Source: an uncultured Clostridia bacterium
Lineage (GTDB): Bacteria > Bacillota > Clostridia > TANB77 > CAG-508
Reading direction: 5' to 3'
DNA: 52,829 nucleotides
Assembly: GCA_947632035.1 (NCBI GenBank)
Contig: CANRNR010000013.1
Location: 1-52,829 of the forward strand
Under the pieces are notes generated by a model. It searched no databases. It was not told the DNA's origin and saw nothing but the letters and a program-made list of their open reading frames with translations. The position numbers and the translations under genes were made by a program. Below, one piece after another: positions 52,663 to 52,829 of this stretch (its first letter is position 1; every line of letters starts with the position of its first letter).

Positions 52663-52829
52663 TTTAAAGTAATTTAACATTTATTGATTTTAAAAGTTAA
52701 ATAATATTATTTAAAAGCCTATAAACAATTGATTTTTAGCAACTTTTACTAATTGTTATTGATAAATATACACTACTATAATTTTTTAGAAAATTACAAG
52801 AAATTTGAAAAATTGTTAGATATTCGTTA
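52663..52829. other. AT-rich flank, probable end of an integrated element
   Basis: The last 167 bases hold no ORF, tRNA 5' half, or promoter that I can support. By position beyond the tRNA-Leu fragment they should be the end of an inserted element. Confidence 0.35.

Noticed and set aside
52610..52829. Group I intron splitting tRNA-Leu
   Set aside because: No tRNA 5' half or intron core is seen in the 167 bases to the right; an attachment scar explains the data better, but the window is too short to exclude an intron fully.
1..52829. CRISPR arrays, prophage structural genes, autonomous transposases
   Set aside because: No regularly spaced repeats, no capsid/terminase/tail-like proteins and no transposase ORF were seen anywhere in the window.

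Overview
The window is strongly AT-rich, low-GC Gram-positive (Firmicutes, Clostridia-like) chromosome. The evidence is polyA/T-rich spacers, strong AGGAGG-type ribosome-binding sites, TTGACA-N17-TATAAT promoters, an AbrB/SpoVT-type regulator, a U32/DUF3656 peptidase, a SpoVB/MurJ-type flippase, dimeric-type glycyl-tRNA synthetase, PPDK and a type A RNase P RNA. Dockerin repeats on a cell-wall hydrolase, cadherin-like surface domains and a pilin-like gene suggest an uncultured gut-type clostridium; that placement is inference.

Layout. 0.4-7.5 kb: ECF sigma/anti-sigma pair, a small secreted protein, a double ribbon-helix-helix protein, AbrB-like regulator, MscL, a VanW-DacF cell-wall pair, and a frameshifted pilin-like gene. 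7.5-16 kb: housekeeping block rpmE, miaB, a three-HTH protein, mutS, an RNHCP protein and U32 peptidase. 16-20 kb: surface block with a dockerin-bearing glucosaminidase and a membrane-anchored SH3b/cadherin-like protein, then tRNA-Thr. 20-25.8 kb: accessory block with a HopA1-like protein closely followed by a NatAB-type ABC exporter, a WG-repeat protein, a ParE/RelE-type toxin-antitoxin pair and a YcxB-like protein. 26-33 kb: ispH, a heterodimeric ABC exporter, a MITE-like element, an orphan class B sortase and a TVP38-type membrane protein. 33-41 kb: glyS, a ~1 kb gene-free stretch that looks like two independent minus-strand RNAs, an ATP-grasp enzyme, a flippase and ppdK. 41-52 kb: rpmF, dCMP deaminase, der (frameshifted in this sequence), a four-repeat protein, plsY, gpsA, zinc-ribbon and secreted proteins, rnpB, an RluA-type pseudouridine synthase and an HD protein. 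The right edge holds the 3' portion only of a tRNA-Leu gene, which looks like an attachment-site scar of an integrated element lying to the right.

How the parts fit: most of the window is core metabolism and cell-envelope function (MscL, DacF, VanW, glucosaminidase, sortase, flippase, PlsY/GpsA phospholipid synthesis). The least explained parts are the two minus-strand RNAs after glyS with twin micro-ORFs ending in the same four residues, the HopA1-like/ABC exporter cluster, the four-repeat protein, the MITE-like element and two translation-start hairpins that bury the ribosome-binding site. Two genes (der, pilin-like) show single-base frame breaks that may be assembly errors.
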